NCBI RefSeq assembly: GCF_035013165.1
Contig: NZ_JAYGJQ010000002.1
Span: forward strand, 1,054,001 to 1,118,000
From: Bacteriovorax sp. PP10
Lineage (GTDB): Bacteria > Bdellovibrionota > Bacteriovoracia > Bacteriovoracales > Bacteriovoracaceae
Direction of reading: 5' to 3'
DNA: 64,000 nt
Part shown: positions 53,000 to 61,839 of the stretch, in pieces
Layout: each line of letters opens with the position of its first letter
Position numbering within the stretch: position 1 is the stretch's first letter
Translations under genes and position numbers: made by a program
Notes under the pieces: generated by a model
What the model was told of the DNA's origin: nothing
The model's database searches: none
The model's input: the letters and a program-made list of their open reading frames with translations, nothing else

Positions 53000-53821
53000 A
53001 TGAAGAAGTTAAAATCCCATAAGTCTTTTAAAGGCCATACAGAGTTCTGGTCGCACGAATCTAGTGTGACAAAAACTGAAATGAAATTTTCGACATTCAT
53101 TCCCGAGGGAGATGTTGAAGGTTGTATTATCTGGTTGTCTGGTTTGACTTGTACGGAAGAAAACTTCATCTCTAAAGCTGGAGCACAAAAAGCTCTTGGT
53201 AAGAAAAACTTAATGGTCATTTGTCCGGATACCTCTCCTCGTGGATTGAATCTTCCGGGAGAAAACGACTCTTATGATTTTGGAACCGGAGCAAGTTTTT
53301 ATGTCAACGCAACGGTTGCTCCTTATGCTGACAATTATAAAATGTATGATTATATCGCCAATGAACTTTACGATTTAATTGTGAATGAATTTAAAGTAAA
53401 AAATATTTCAATCATGGGCCACTCAATGGGTGGCCATGGTGCTCTTGTGATTGGTCTTAGAAATCCTGAGAAGTTTAAATCGATCTCTGCTTTTTCACCG
53501 ATCGTGAACCCTACAGTTTCACCTTGGGGGAATAAGGCCTTCACTGGATATTTAGGAGCAGATAAGAATACTTGGTCTGCTTACGATGCGACAGAGCTTT
53601 TAAAAACGGGGAAAAAACACCCGGCAAGTATTTTGATTCATCAGGGAACAGGGGACGAATTCCTGGCACGCGAATTGTTAACTAATAACTTAGTTGAGAC
53701 TGCTGATAGTGTTAAGCAAGAGTGCGTGGTGAATTATGCTGAAGGCTTTGATCATAGTTACTACTTCATTGCGACTTTTATTAAAGAACACATCAAGCAT
53801 CATGCGGGTTATTTAACTTAA
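53000..53821 (+). CDS. frmB: S-formylglutathione hydrolase
   Basis: 273 residues of the esterase D family. The nucleophile elbow is GHSMGGHGAL (about 140-149), catalytic Asp in HQGTGDEF and His in GFDHSYYF. It hydrolyses S-formylglutathione to formate and glutathione, completing formaldehyde detoxification with FrmA. GAGGT precedes the ATG. The operon implies that glutathione is made by this organism, in agreement with the persulfide dioxygenase and OsmC genes. Confidence 0.95.
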   Translation: MKKLKSHKSFKGHTEFWSHESSVTKTEMKFSTFIPEGDVEGCIIWLSGLTCTEENFISKAGAQKALGKKNLMVICPDTSPRGLNLPGENDSYDFGTGASFYVNATVAPYADNYKMYDYIANELYDLIVNEFKVKNISIMGHSMGGHGALVIGLRNPEKFKSISAFSPIVNPTVSPWGNKAFTGYLGADKNTWSAYDATELLKTGKKHPASILIHQGTGDEFLARELLTNNLVETADSVKQECVVNYAEGFDHSYYFIATFIKEHIKHHAGYLT

Positions 53822-53898
53822 AAGATCAAGTACCTCAAAAAAGTTGGCAAGGGTTGTGCTCGTTAAATTCTAAGATTAATTATAATCAAGGAGTTTCA

Positions 53899-54561
53899 AT
53901 GAACCGCAACCACCAAAATGACAATACCCAAAACCATACGAATCGCGGAAGACATCATATTGCAAGAAGACAATTAGGGCCGAGCTTTCACACACCCATG
54001 AGATCAAATCCTAGTGAAGAAAGAAGTGTGAGATATAGTACGGCAGCGTTTTGGTCAGAAAAAGATTATCCTTTTATCGATCAAACAATCGATTATGACC
54101 GAGACTTCTATGCGCCTGAGACAAGTCGATCAAGTAACTATATCGACTCAGATGTAAGGCCAGTGCAAATCATGGCAAAGGAGTCATTAAGACATGAGCA
54201 TGATGCTATCAGATATCATGATCATCATGGAAAAAAATTTAGTTACAGGGCCGAAGCAGAGATCGCTGAGACCGGCAATGAAGAGTATATTAAATCTTAT
54301 GCAGGTGTCGGTCCGAAAGATTACACAAGATCAGATGCATTCATTGAAGAAGAGGTTTGTGAGTTGTTGGCCGCTGATATTTTTATTGATGCCAGTGATA
54401 TTACAGTCTCGGTGAAAGATGGAAACGTAAGACTTTTTGGAACTGTTCCATCACGACATCATAAATTTGATATTGAAGATCTAGTTGAGGCCATTCCAGG
54501 TGTGAACGAAGTTCAAAATGATATTCGAGTTGATAAAGAGTCAGCTTTGAGACGACTATAA
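53899..54561 (+). CDS. BON-domain protein
   Basis: 220 residues from ATG 53899, chosen for AAGGAG just upstream; the frame is open earlier without a site. The first 140 residues are hydrophilic, rich in Asn, Arg and Tyr and probably disordered. Residues about 160-220 are a BON domain (EEEVCELLAADIFIDAS, VKDGNVRLFGTVPS, IEDLVEAIPGVNEVQNDI). BON domains bind phospholipids or act in envelope stress; no signal peptide is seen. A strong terminator follows. Stress role is inferred. Confidence 0.8.
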   Translation: MNRNHQNDNTQNHTNRGRHHIARRQLGPSFHTPMRSNPSEERSVRYSTAAFWSEKDYPFIDQTIDYDRDFYAPETSRSSNYIDSDVRPVQIMAKESLRHEHDAIRYHDHHGKKFSYRAEAEIAETGNEEYIKSYAGVGPKDYTRSDAFIEEEVCELLAADIFIDASDITVSVKDGNVRLFGTVPSRHHKFDIEDLVEAIPGVNEVQNDIRVDKESALRRL

Positions 54562-54590
54562 ATTATAACGAGAGAATCCTAAGAAATAAA

Positions 54591-54617
54591 AAAGGCTTCA
54601 TTGCTGAAGCCTTTTTC
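54591..54617 (+). terminator. rho-independent terminator after the BON gene
   Basis: AAAGGCTTCA (54591-54600) pairs perfectly with TGAAGCCTTT (54605-54614) around the loop TTGC, and the arm runs into TTTTTC. Also A-rich on the left, so it may serve the convergent gene. Confidence 0.88.
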
Positions 54618-54646
54618 TATATGCAGTTGTGTTGTGTGAGAAAAAA

Positions 54647-55090
54647 TTAAGCTAATACACTGTCTTTAAGTAAACGAAGAGTTTCAAGGTGAACGTTGAT
54701 TTGTGCCTGGATCTCAGCGTTTCTTGAATTGTTTTCTTTAATTTCTTGCTCTAGTGAAGTGATCAAAAGAGTAAGCTCATCAATTTTTTGGTTTTGAAGA
54801 GCGATTAAAGATTGTCTCTTAATATGCTTTTCAATTTCAGCAAGTTTTGCTGCGTCTGATTTTTCTTTTAAGTCAGCAATTGAAATTGACTGAGTTCTTG
54901 TTTCTGTTTTTGTTTCAGCTACGATCTTTTTATCGAATGCGTATTTTTTTGGAGCAGAAGCAATAGAGTCACCGTAGCTTGCTCTACTTTGTGCACTTCT
55001 TTCTTTCATATCTTTTGGGATATCTGTTGATTTAATAAAGTAAAAACCCATACCAGCTAATACTGTCAACATTGCAATTCCTTCTAACAT
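54647..55090 (-). CDS. membrane-anchored coiled-coil protein of unknown function
   Basis: 147 residues from ATG 55090, supported by GGAGGT 4 bases upstream; the longer frame to 55186 has no site. One N-terminal transmembrane helix (MLEGIAMLTVLAGMGFYFI) and a long heptad-rich coiled coil (about 65-147: SIADLKEKSDAAKLAEIEKH and onwards). No enzymatic motif. Probably a periplasmic or cytoplasmic structural partner; unrecognised. Confidence 0.65.
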   Translation of the reverse strand: MLEGIAMLTVLAGMGFYFIKSTDIPKDMKERSAQSRASYGDSIASAPKKYAFDKKIVAETKTETRTQSISIADLKEKSDAAKLAEIEKHIKRQSLIALQNQKIDELTLLITSLEQEIKENNSRNAEIQAQINVHLETLRLLKDSVLA

Positions 55091-55368
55091 GACTGACCTC
55101 CAGATAAGACCGTTTATTCTTGTAATCGTTTTGTAAAATTTATCATGTTCCAGGGCGTGAAGAGGCCCTTGTGTAAAAATGAACAACCTCTCTAAAAATC
55201 TGTCTAAAATTTAAACAGTGGGGCAAACGGGTCAGATTTACACATAGATATGGAATTTTGGGTCTGGGAAGAGTAGGTAAGTTGTTGGATTTGTTTCATT
55301 ATATATGGCCGGGTGATTGCAATTATTACGGTGTTGTAGATACTACACATAATTGTCAGGAGCATATA

Positions 55369-56016
55369 ATGAATGAAACTACTATGAGCAAGAATACGAA
55401 AACGAGCGAGTCGATCGCTGAACCTGTTTTACATCAGACAGCGAAAGTTATGCAAAAATACGGGACACGCTTTCGCGTACCATTGGGGCTTGAAGATAAA
55501 GTATGTGAGGCCAGTATCTCTGATTTAAACCGCGTTCTCGCGGATACAATCACTCTAAGAGACCTTTATAAAAAATGTCACTGGCAAACGTCAGGGGCGA
55601 CTTTTTATCAATTACATTTACTCTTCGATAAACACTATAATGAGCAATCAGCACTTGTGGATTTAATCGCCGAGAGAATTCAGTTGTTAGGTGGGATCAG
55701 TGTAGCAATGGCCAAAGACGTTGCGGAGCTTTCTCATATTGAACCTGTTCCGACAGGGCGAGAAGAAGTGCCAGCACAGATTTCTCGTTTAGCTGCTGCT
55801 CACGAAGTTATTTTTAAATTCGTAAGAAAAGCTGCAAAGAGAGCTGCTGAAGGTGAAGACGATGGGACAAATGATTTATTGGTAAGCAATGTCATTAGAA
55901 CTAACGAACTTCAAACATGGTTTATTACAGAGCACTTAGTGTCGCTTTCCCCTACGGAAGTGTATCATGATGTGGCGCCTTCAAAATCGCATTCTTCGAC
56001 GATTCCAAAACATTAA
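55369..56016 (+). CDS. dps: Dps-family ferritin-like DNA-protection protein
   Basis: 215 residues from ATG 55369 (AGGAG 6 bases upstream). The ferroxidase signature CHWQTSGATFYQLHLLFDKHYNEQ with the following DLIAERI supplies His, Asp and Glu at the dimer interface of Dps. Dps oligomers oxidise and store iron and protect DNA from peroxide. It has a longer N-terminal tail (about 40 residues, Ser/Thr/Lys rich) than E. coli Dps, which could bind DNA. A terminator follows at once. Confidence 0.88.
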   Translation: MNETTMSKNTKTSESIAEPVLHQTAKVMQKYGTRFRVPLGLEDKVCEASISDLNRVLADTITLRDLYKKCHWQTSGATFYQLHLLFDKHYNEQSALVDLIAERIQLLGGISVAMAKDVAELSHIEPVPTGREEVPAQISRLAAAHEVIFKFVRKAAKRAAEGEDDGTNDLLVSNVIRTNELQTWFITEHLVSLSPTEVYHDVAPSKSHSSTIPKH

Positions 56017-56028
56017 TCATAAAATATT

Positions 56029-56054
56029 GGGCCTCTTAAAGAGGCCCTTTTTTT
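56029..56054 (+). terminator. rho-independent terminator after dps
   Basis: GGGCCTC (56029-56035) pairs with GAGGCCC (56041-56047) around TTAAA, followed by seven Ts. Confidence 0.92.
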
Positions 56055-56123
56055 GACGAAGTCTTCGCTCTAGAGTTACTCTTGTGTGATTCACACATTA
56101 GATTTTTAGAGCAAGGATTTTCC

Positions 56124-56885
56124 ATGAAGCATTCATTTCAGAACTTTCAAGTAGACCACGTTACATTATTACTTCAACCGAGACTTTATAATGTCGCGTT
56201 CGTTGCTTTCAATGTTATTTTTGGTGTAGGCCCTGAAAACTTATTATATGAAAAAAGAAAAGAATGGGTACCAGGAGAAGGCGAGCAGTCTTTAACTTAC
56301 GCTGTCCAAGTTGGACAAGGGAGTAAAGACGATAAAGCGCAAAACAAAACGATCTTTGCTGTCGTTCAACCTTCTGAACCAAAAACTCAACCTTCACACG
56401 TTAGAGAAATGCTGGACTCACATAACTCGGCAGCTCTATGGCAACATATCGCTTTAAGAACTCCGGATCTTTTAACGTTTCACAAATTCGCTCTTGAGCG
56501 TGGTGTGAATTTTATTACTCCGATTCTAAAAGACGATGAAGATGATCTTATCCAGGTTTTTTCTGGAGAGTGGTTTTACCCAGGGATCAGATCAAGTGCG
56601 ATGTTCTTTGAATTCGTTCAAAGAAAGCCAAGTGTAGAAAGTTTAGAAGCGCTTAAAGAAGCTAACCGTGAATTATGGTTTAGAGATAAAACGTTCCTAG
56701 GTCTTTACGGTGAAAAGGAACAAGAGTATCAAAGTGGAAATGTTGTTCCATTTTTAGATTTCGAATTGTTTGAATTGATTGAAAAAGAAATTGAGGGATT
56801 GAAAATCTGGCAAATTTCTCAAGAGATCATTGATCGTTGCGAGCAGGTGATGATTAATTACGCTAAAAATAAAGCTAAGAAATAA
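56124..56885 (+). CDS. VOC-superfamily protein, 4-hydroxyphenylpyruvate dioxygenase-like
   Basis: 253 residues from ATG 56124 (AAGGA 7 bases upstream). Two beta-alpha-beta modules are suggested by VDHVTLLLQPRLYNVAFVAF near the N-terminus and ALWQHIALRTPDLLTFHKFA plus FFEFVQR later. His10-type, His and Glu positions match the metal triad of HPPD and other vicinal oxygen chelate enzymes. Shorter than HPPD (about 360), so identity as HppD itself is doubtful; a divergent dioxygenase of tyrosine or similar metabolism is possible. Confidence 0.62.
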   Translation: MKHSFQNFQVDHVTLLLQPRLYNVAFVAFNVIFGVGPENLLYEKRKEWVPGEGEQSLTYAVQVGQGSKDDKAQNKTIFAVVQPSEPKTQPSHVREMLDSHNSAALWQHIALRTPDLLTFHKFALERGVNFITPILKDDEDDLIQVFSGEWFYPGIRSSAMFFEFVQRKPSVESLEALKEANRELWFRDKTFLGLYGEKEQEYQSGNVVPFLDFELFELIEKEIEGLKIWQISQEIIDRCEQVMINYAKNKAKK

Positions 56886-56890
56886 ATATG

Positions 56891-56916
56891 AGGCCCGCTT
56901 TATGCGGGCCTTTTTT
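56891..56916 (+). terminator. rho-independent terminator after the VOC gene
   Basis: AGGCCCGC (56891-56898) pairs with GCGGGCCT (56904-56911) across TTTAT, then five more Ts. Confidence 0.92.
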
Positions 56917-57000
56917 GTTTTAAGGGAAATTATTGCCTGGAAAAAAAGTGACACCAAATAGTCCGGTTGTATGACTAGTCAGTATCACTATGATGAATGT

Positions 57001-57921
57001 TTAAATCAGGTCATCACACGCATATGGATTGTCTTCAATCACTGTCTCAACATTTTTTAAAAGTTGATTACATGATGTTGTGATCTCTGCTTCTTTTCTT
57101 GTGATCGGCCCGTAGTGAGCGCGAAGTACACGAAGCATAACCATAGCGTACTCAGCGGCGAATGCCGGGCACGATTTGTTTAACGCTTGATAAGTAGCAC
57201 CTTCTCCAGAACCCGCTATTGAGGAGCTCCCACAGCTGCTTACGCCTTCTTTAAAAATTCCAAGATGACATTTCTGTGGATTGGCCTTGTATTCAGCATA
57301 GAGCTTACTTAACTCAGCTGATGCTGACATAGAGTTGTAGCTGGTTTGAAACATTCCTGCTTCAGCTGTGCTTGCTGATGTATTGGAAGCTGACATGTCT
57401 CTTCCTTCGCAGTATTTTCCAGAACTCTCTCTCATTCCTAATCCAATTCCTAATGTATACACAGAACGAAGTGGATTGATCCCTACAGTATTTACATCCA
57501 TAGAAAGACTAGAAAAAGTTGATGAGTAATGTGCAAGTGCATCTTTAGCAGCAGTCTTTGCTCCACTCGTGAAAAGAGTGACTAAACCTGTCGGCGCATC
57601 TTGAGTTGTTTTAAATCGGCAAAAACTTCTAGCATAAGTTAAGGCCATCCCTTTCATATAACCGGCCGGTGCTCTACCACGATTTTTCCACGAGTAACTT
57701 GCACACGTTGATCCAGCAGCAAGCGTAGAGATTTGCTCAACGATAGGTCCGCTTAACTCTGGAAGTGGAGGATTGGTTGGAGTTGTAGGTGGAACTGTGG
57801 GGGTGGTGGGTGGCGTTGGAGTACTGGGGATGCTAGGTTTCTTTGACCCCCATGCGTGAGCGTTGGTTGCAACCAACAGTGATACGCAAATTATCACTAA
57901 TTTTTTTTGAACATGCTTCAT
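57001..57921 (-). CDS. exported lysozyme-like (transglycosylase-fold) protein with Pro/Thr linker
   Basis: 306 residues from ATG 57921 (AGGAG 8 bases upstream). Signal peptide ends NAHA, then a Pro/Thr-rich linker (residues about 28-55). The body has RESSGKY with Glu165 and EAGMFQTSYN (188-196), the E-S-x-G and G-x-x-Q elements of SLT and goose-type lysozymes; several Cys suggest disulfides. Likely a periplasmic or secreted peptidoglycan hydrolase; in a predator it could attack prey wall, but that is inference. Catalytic identity rests on short motifs. Confidence 0.62.
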   Translation of the reverse strand: MKHVQKKLVIICVSLLVATNAHAWGSKKPSIPSTPTPPTTPTVPPTTPTNPPLPELSGPIVEQISTLAAGSTCASYSWKNRGRAPAGYMKGMALTYARSFCRFKTTQDAPTGLVTLFTSGAKTAAKDALAHYSSTFSSLSMDVNTVGINPLRSVYTLGIGLGMRESSGKYCEGRDMSASNTSASTAEAGMFQTSYNSMSASAELSKLYAEYKANPQKCHLGIFKEGVSSCGSSSIAGSGEGATYQALNKSCPAFAAEYAMVMLRVLRAHYGPITRKEAEITTSCNQLLKNVETVIEDNPYACDDLI

Positions 57922-58379
57922 CCTAAAGCTCCTAATGAATGTAAGGACATTTTTTTGAGATCGTTGTGATCTACATTTCAATAGAGCATGGATAGTGCCA
58001 ACGCATGAGGATATTTAAATGATTGAAAATTAATATTCTCTAGTTAAAAAAAATATAATACTCGGTTACATTTTGATTCTGCTCAAAAAAAATTATGAAT
58101 AGCTAATAGTCACCGAGGTAAACGGATTCGCTCAAGAAGCATTTTGGTATATTGTGCACGCTTGTTTAGGAACATATTCCCCGAAAAATTTTTCTTAAAT
58201 TGAGAAATCATTAAGTTACAGCAGAATATTATTTGGCATCCAAGGTGCAATATACATAGATAAGAGGCCGGAAGAAATGAAGGTCTCGGGATGAGATGGT
58301 AATAGTGAAAACGTATTGAATAGCTATTACTCAAGTCATTTAAGAGTTGGAAGGTATGTTATTAGGCTAAGAGCAATTG

Positions 58380-58506
58380 TTTCGACGCCGAAATAAATAC
58401 AAAAAAGATGGTTCATTAACATGCTCCGATCGATTTATCCTTCTCGAAGAACTTGATCCCAACAATCAATAAGAAGCCACTCTTGAAACGAGTGGCTTTT
58501 TTTTTT
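58380..58506 (+). ncRNA. candidate small RNA ending in an orphan terminator
   Basis: A stretch of about 120 bases ahead of the strong terminator at 58474-58506 carries no ORF of useful length. The terminator implies a plus-strand transcript here, yet the nearest upstream gene is on the minus strand. Start position is a guess; no Rfam family is recognised. Confidence 0.35.
58474..58506 (+). terminator. orphan rho-independent terminator
   Basis: AAGCCACTC (58474-58482) pairs with GAGTGGCTT (58490-58498) over 9 bp with a 7-base loop, followed by a run of Ts to 58506. Confidence 0.88.
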
Positions 58507-58579
58507 GTTAATAATAAACTAAATCAAGTTTAACAAGGTGTTCTTTGTCGTAATATGTTTTACTCATTAAAATAGTCTT

Positions 58580-59548
58580 ATGAAAAAAACAAAATACACC
58601 TTCTTAGTTCTCTTGATGGGATTACTTTTTTCATGTGGAGGAGGAAGTTCAACTTCTGCTTCACAGGATGGCAGTGGAATTATTTCGACTGAACTCTATA
58701 CTGGAAAAGTTTTTCCAAATGACAACCCCTGGAACCAGGACATCTCTGGTCAACCCGTAGATCCAAACTCTGATACCTATATTAATTCTCTTGGAAGAAA
58801 TGGATACATGCACGCGGACTTTGGTACGTGGTGGGATGGAGCTCCTAATGGTCAACCTTATGTGATCGTGTCGGGTAATCAACCAAAAGTTCCAGTGAAG
58901 TTTGATTATGCTAGAGAAAGTGATCCCGGCCCATATCCAATTCCAGCAAACGCACCTATTCAAGGTGGCCCTAATGGAACCGGAGACCGACATGTGATTG
59001 TTGTCGATAAAGATAATGGATTACTTTATGAAATGTATGCGGCCTATCCGGATGGAAACGGTGGATGGAAAGCAGCGGCCGGTGCCGTGTTTGATTTAAA
59101 AACAAATGCACTAAGACCAGCAGGTCATACATCAGCAGATGCAGCGGGACTTCCGATTTATCCTGCTTTAGTAAAATATGATGAAGTGATGGTGAAAAAA
59201 GAAATCACTCACGCACTTCGCTTTACTGCTAACAGGACGAGGAATGCTTACGTTTACCCCGCACGACATGCGGCAGGTTCATCAACAGATACATCACTTC
59301 CTCCCATGGGAATGAGAGTAAGACTAAAAGCTAATTACGATATTTCAACTTACCCTGAAAGTGTGCAAGTCATCTTACGTGGATTAAAAAAATACGGGAT
59401 GATTCTTGCTGATAATGGAACAAGCTGGATGATCAGTGGTGCTCCAAACGATAACTGGAATGACTATGAACTCCACACCATCAAACAAGTTCCAGGCTCG
59501 GCCTTTGAAGTTGTAAAGATGGGTGAAATCCAATATGTACAATACTAA
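58580..59548 (+). CDS. lipoprotein of a conserved family, function unknown
   Basis: 322 residues with a signal peptide and lipobox LLFSC (Cys19), followed by a Gly/Ser linker, so it should be a membrane lipoprotein. The body has recurring conserved phrases NPWNQDISG, ESDPGPYPIP, GDRHVIVVDK, LRPAGHTSADAAGLPI and PPMGMRVRLKA, which I recognise as a widespread extracellular family lacking a named function. Its many acid and His residues might bind a metal or sugar. It converges on the lipocalin gene. Confidence 0.72.
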   Translation: MKKTKYTFLVLLMGLLFSCGGGSSTSASQDGSGIISTELYTGKVFPNDNPWNQDISGQPVDPNSDTYINSLGRNGYMHADFGTWWDGAPNGQPYVIVSGNQPKVPVKFDYARESDPGPYPIPANAPIQGGPNGTGDRHVIVVDKDNGLLYEMYAAYPDGNGGWKAAAGAVFDLKTNALRPAGHTSADAAGLPIYPALVKYDEVMVKKEITHALRFTANRTRNAYVYPARHAAGSSTDTSLPPMGMRVRLKANYDISTYPESVQVILRGLKKYGMILADNGTSWMISGAPNDNWNDYELHTIKQVPGSAFEVVKMGEIQYVQY

Positions 59549-59553
59549 TAAAT

Positions 59554-60081
59554 CTATTTGTGCTGAACGTACTTAATATCTTCTATCGAATAACCCGTTT
59601 TTGCGATATCTCTAATAATCTGGTCCACCTTTTCGCGAGGGAAGTGTGGATCTCTTGTCATCACCCAAAGATATTTCTGATTGGGAACTCCGATAACAGT
59701 CCATTCGTAATCATCTGCTAAAGCAATAATCAAATAATCAAATTTAAGCGGCCACCATGGTTGAACTTCCCATGTGGCATTTGTTTTTGTGTCTTTAACC
59801 CATCCGACTTGTGGGACTTTTTTTAATGGCCCGTCGAAAGCACCTTCATTGTAATGAAAGTCGATATCAATTCTTTTATTCTCATCATTCCACGTATAAC
59901 TCTCAACACTGTTATAGGGATTCTTTTCAAAAGACGTAAATCTTCCGGCCTGCACATGCCAGGGAATCATGAAGCGCTTCAAGTCAACGTTGGAAACTGT
60001 TTTAGTATAAGGTGTCGTCGTGTTACAGCCTGATACTAGCATGTATAAAAAAATGGGTAGAGAGATATTAAAAAAACGCAC
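59554..60081 (-). CDS. blc: outer-membrane lipocalin (Blc-like)
   Basis: 175 residues. The signal peptide ends LVSGC (lipobox Cys19). Lipocalin signatures: WHVQAGRFTSFEKNPY near residue 40, the YTWNDENKRIDIDFHYNEG strand pair, and DDYEWTVIGVPNQKYLWVMTRDP, the third conserved region. Such lipoproteins bind lipids at the outer membrane and respond to envelope stress. Start is GTG at 60081 with GGAGG 5 bases upstream; the overlapping ATG is out of frame. Confidence 0.88.
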   Translation of the reverse strand: MRFFNISLPIFLYMLVSGCNTTTPYTKTVSNVDLKRFMIPWHVQAGRFTSFEKNPYNSVESYTWNDENKRIDIDFHYNEGAFDGPLKKVPQVGWVKDTKTNATWEVQPWWPLKFDYLIIALADDYEWTVIGVPNQKYLWVMTRDPHFPREKVDQIIRDIAKTGYSIEDIKYVQHK

Positions 60082-60223
60082 ATAGTCCTCCGGTTTCTTG
60101 CCTGCTTGTAGGCTAACAAGACTTTGAATATAAGTAATCCTTGCACACTCATTGTCGAGGCCGAAAGTTAACTAAATCTGTCATCGATTGACGACAAGGG
60201 TTCAACTTATTAAACTTTCATGC

Positions 60224-61396
60224 ATGATTAATGATTATCAGTTTCATTTTAAGGCCATTATCAATCTGGGAATTGCCTTGACGCTTATTGCTCTTACTGT
60301 TGGTGTTTCGACGGCCGCTGTTAAGTTATTAATCAAAAAGCAAAGTGTCTGGCTAAGGCCAATCTACTTTAAGAGTCATGAGCTGGTATCGACGGCCATG
60401 CTGGTTTCCGTACTGTCTAATATTGTCACGGCCATTAAGTGGATTCTTGTTTTATCCATTCTCTATTTAATGATTCCATTTGTTCTTCAGGAACTTCCAG
60501 TCACTCATGACTATGCTGTGGAGTTGATGGCCTCTGTAAAAAGTCATTTGATAACTATTGGTGATGGACTCTTAAATTTTATCCCTAATTTATTTTTTAT
60601 TGCTTTTGTTATTTTCTTAACCAGATCACTTCTTCGTTTTGCAAAATTTATTTTCTTAAAAATTGAAAAAGAATACATCGTCATTGATGGCTTCTACGCG
60701 GAGTGGGCAGGAACAACTTTCCAACTTCTTCGATTTTTTATCTGTATGTTTGCTCTTGTTATCATCTATCCATATTTACCGGGTTCAGGAACAAAGGCCT
60801 TGGAAGGTGTTTCAGTTTTTGTCGGTTTGATGATTTCACTTGGTTCATCTTCGGCAATCGCTAACATCATCGCCGGCGTTATGATCAGTTACATGCGCGC
60901 CTTTAAAAAAGGTGATTATGTAAAAATTGGCGAATCAATGGGGAAAGTAACTGAAAAAGGCCTGATCGTTACGAAGATGATTACTTATAAAAATGAAGAG
61001 ATTACTATCCCGAATACTCAGGTTTTAAGTTCGCAAGTAACAAACTATTCAACGAAGGCCCAAAGCCGCGATCTAATCTTGTATACGACGATTACGATTG
61101 GCTACGATACTCCATGGACATTAGTTCACAAGATGATGATCGAAGCCGCAGAGAGATCGCCACTTATTTCACAAGACAAAAAACCTTTCGTGCTTCAAAC
61201 GGCCTTAAATGACTATCATATTTCTTATCAACTAAATGCCTTTACTGAAAATGAAGACAAGATCCCTGGGGCCTATTCAGAGCTTCACCAAAATATTCAA
61301 GAGGTATTTGCTGAGAATCAGGTGGAAATTATGTCTCCAGGTTTTACAGTACTTAGGAATACTCCTAAGAACACCACACCTGTCCTTTCCAAATAA
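60224..61396 (+). CDS. MscS-family mechanosensitive channel
   Basis: 390 residues from ATG 60224 (the frame opens earlier with TTG at 60188, but ATG is preferred; no ribosome site is strong for either). Several hydrophobic helices precede the pore helix with SSAIANIIAGVMISYMRAFKKGD, and the beta domain motif KVTEKGLIVTKMITYKNEEITIPN follows. Length suits the YnaI/MSL-type with extra helices. It releases osmolytes under hypo-osmotic stress. Monocistronic. Confidence 0.88.
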   Translation: MINDYQFHFKAIINLGIALTLIALTVGVSTAAVKLLIKKQSVWLRPIYFKSHELVSTAMLVSVLSNIVTAIKWILVLSILYLMIPFVLQELPVTHDYAVELMASVKSHLITIGDGLLNFIPNLFFIAFVIFLTRSLLRFAKFIFLKIEKEYIVIDGFYAEWAGTTFQLLRFFICMFALVIIYPYLPGSGTKALEGVSVFVGLMISLGSSSAIANIIAGVMISYMRAFKKGDYVKIGESMGKVTEKGLIVTKMITYKNEEITIPNTQVLSSQVTNYSTKAQSRDLILYTTITIGYDTPWTLVHKMMIEAAERSPLISQDKKPFVLQTALNDYHISYQLNAFTENEDKIPGAYSELHQNIQEVFAENQVEIMSPGFTVLRNTPKNTTPVLSK

Positions 61397-61410
61397 TTAT
61401 TTTCATAAAC

Positions 61411-61422
61411 TGATCTGAATCA
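61411..61422. promoter_or_regulatory. FNR-like site upstream of HiPIP-hemN
   Basis: TGATCTGAATCA matches TGAT-N4-ATCA and the shared TGATnTGAnTCA pattern; it ends 59 bp before the HiPIP start. Oxygen-independent hemN is a classic FNR target. Confidence 0.45.
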
Positions 61423-61481
61423 TACTTATCGCCTCAAAAATCATTATTATGGCATCATGATAAACATTTTTGGAGAATGAT

Positions 61482-61832
61482 ATGGATGAGAAGTTTACAC
61501 GACGTTCTTTCTTTCAGCTAGCGGTCGCAAGTCTTACAATTATACCGTTTGCATTAAAAGCAACAACGTCTTTGGCCGCAGACGCATGCCCTGCAAAAGC
61601 ACCAGCTGGTAAAGCACTGGGAAGCCCGACAGAAGGTATGGGAAAAGGATTAGAGTACGTACTGGACGCTAAGACTTCAAAGAATGCCAAGTACAAAGCA
61701 GGATCGACTTGTGGGAACTGTAAGTTCTACAATGCAGCTAAAGCTGACAGTGGATACGCGCCTTGTACGATGATGGGTATGAAGTTCGTGACTCATTGTG
61801 GATGGTGTAAGAGTTATTCACTAAAAGCGTAG
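61482..61832 (+). CDS. high-potential iron-sulfur protein (HiPIP)
   Basis: 116 residues from ATG 61482, with GGAG 6 bases upstream. A Tat signal (TRRSFFQLAVAS) exports it folded. Four Cys ligands for one [4Fe-4S] cluster are Cys77, Cys80, Cys95 and Cys109 (spacings 2, 14, 13), with GWCKSY the family end motif; Cys106 is extra. HiPIPs are periplasmic electron carriers. It is 7 bp upstream of hemN on the same strand, so cotranscribed. Non-phototroph HiPIPs usually feed terminal oxidases or reductases. Confidence 0.88.
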   Translation: MDEKFTRRSFFQLAVASLTIIPFALKATTSLAADACPAKAPAGKALGSPTEGMGKGLEYVLDAKTSKNAKYKAGSTCGNCKFYNAAKADSGYAPCTMMGMKFVTHCGWCKSYSLKA

Positions 61833-61839
61833 GGGTTTC

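Larger units (their letters stand above)
57922..58579. other. 658-bp intergenic region without a convincing protein gene
   Basis: AT-rich, with stop codons in all frames every few tens of codons; the longest frame (74 codons, minus strand 58110-58334) has no ribosome site and an unlikely composition. It contains small inverted repeats (GTAATAG/CTATTAC, 58299-58305 and 58324-58330) and a strong plus-strand terminator at its right end, which has no coding gene in front of it. Confidence 0.6.

Noticed and set aside
55319-55362. imperfect hairpin (CAATTAT, TGTAG / CTACA, ATAATTG) in the dps leader as a riboswitch or PerR box
   Set aside because: The arms are interrupted asymmetrically and do not match a PerR or Fur box closely; too weak to call.
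58110-58334. 74-codon minus-strand ORF in the long intergenic region
   Set aside because: No ribosome site, odd composition and no domain; looks like chance.
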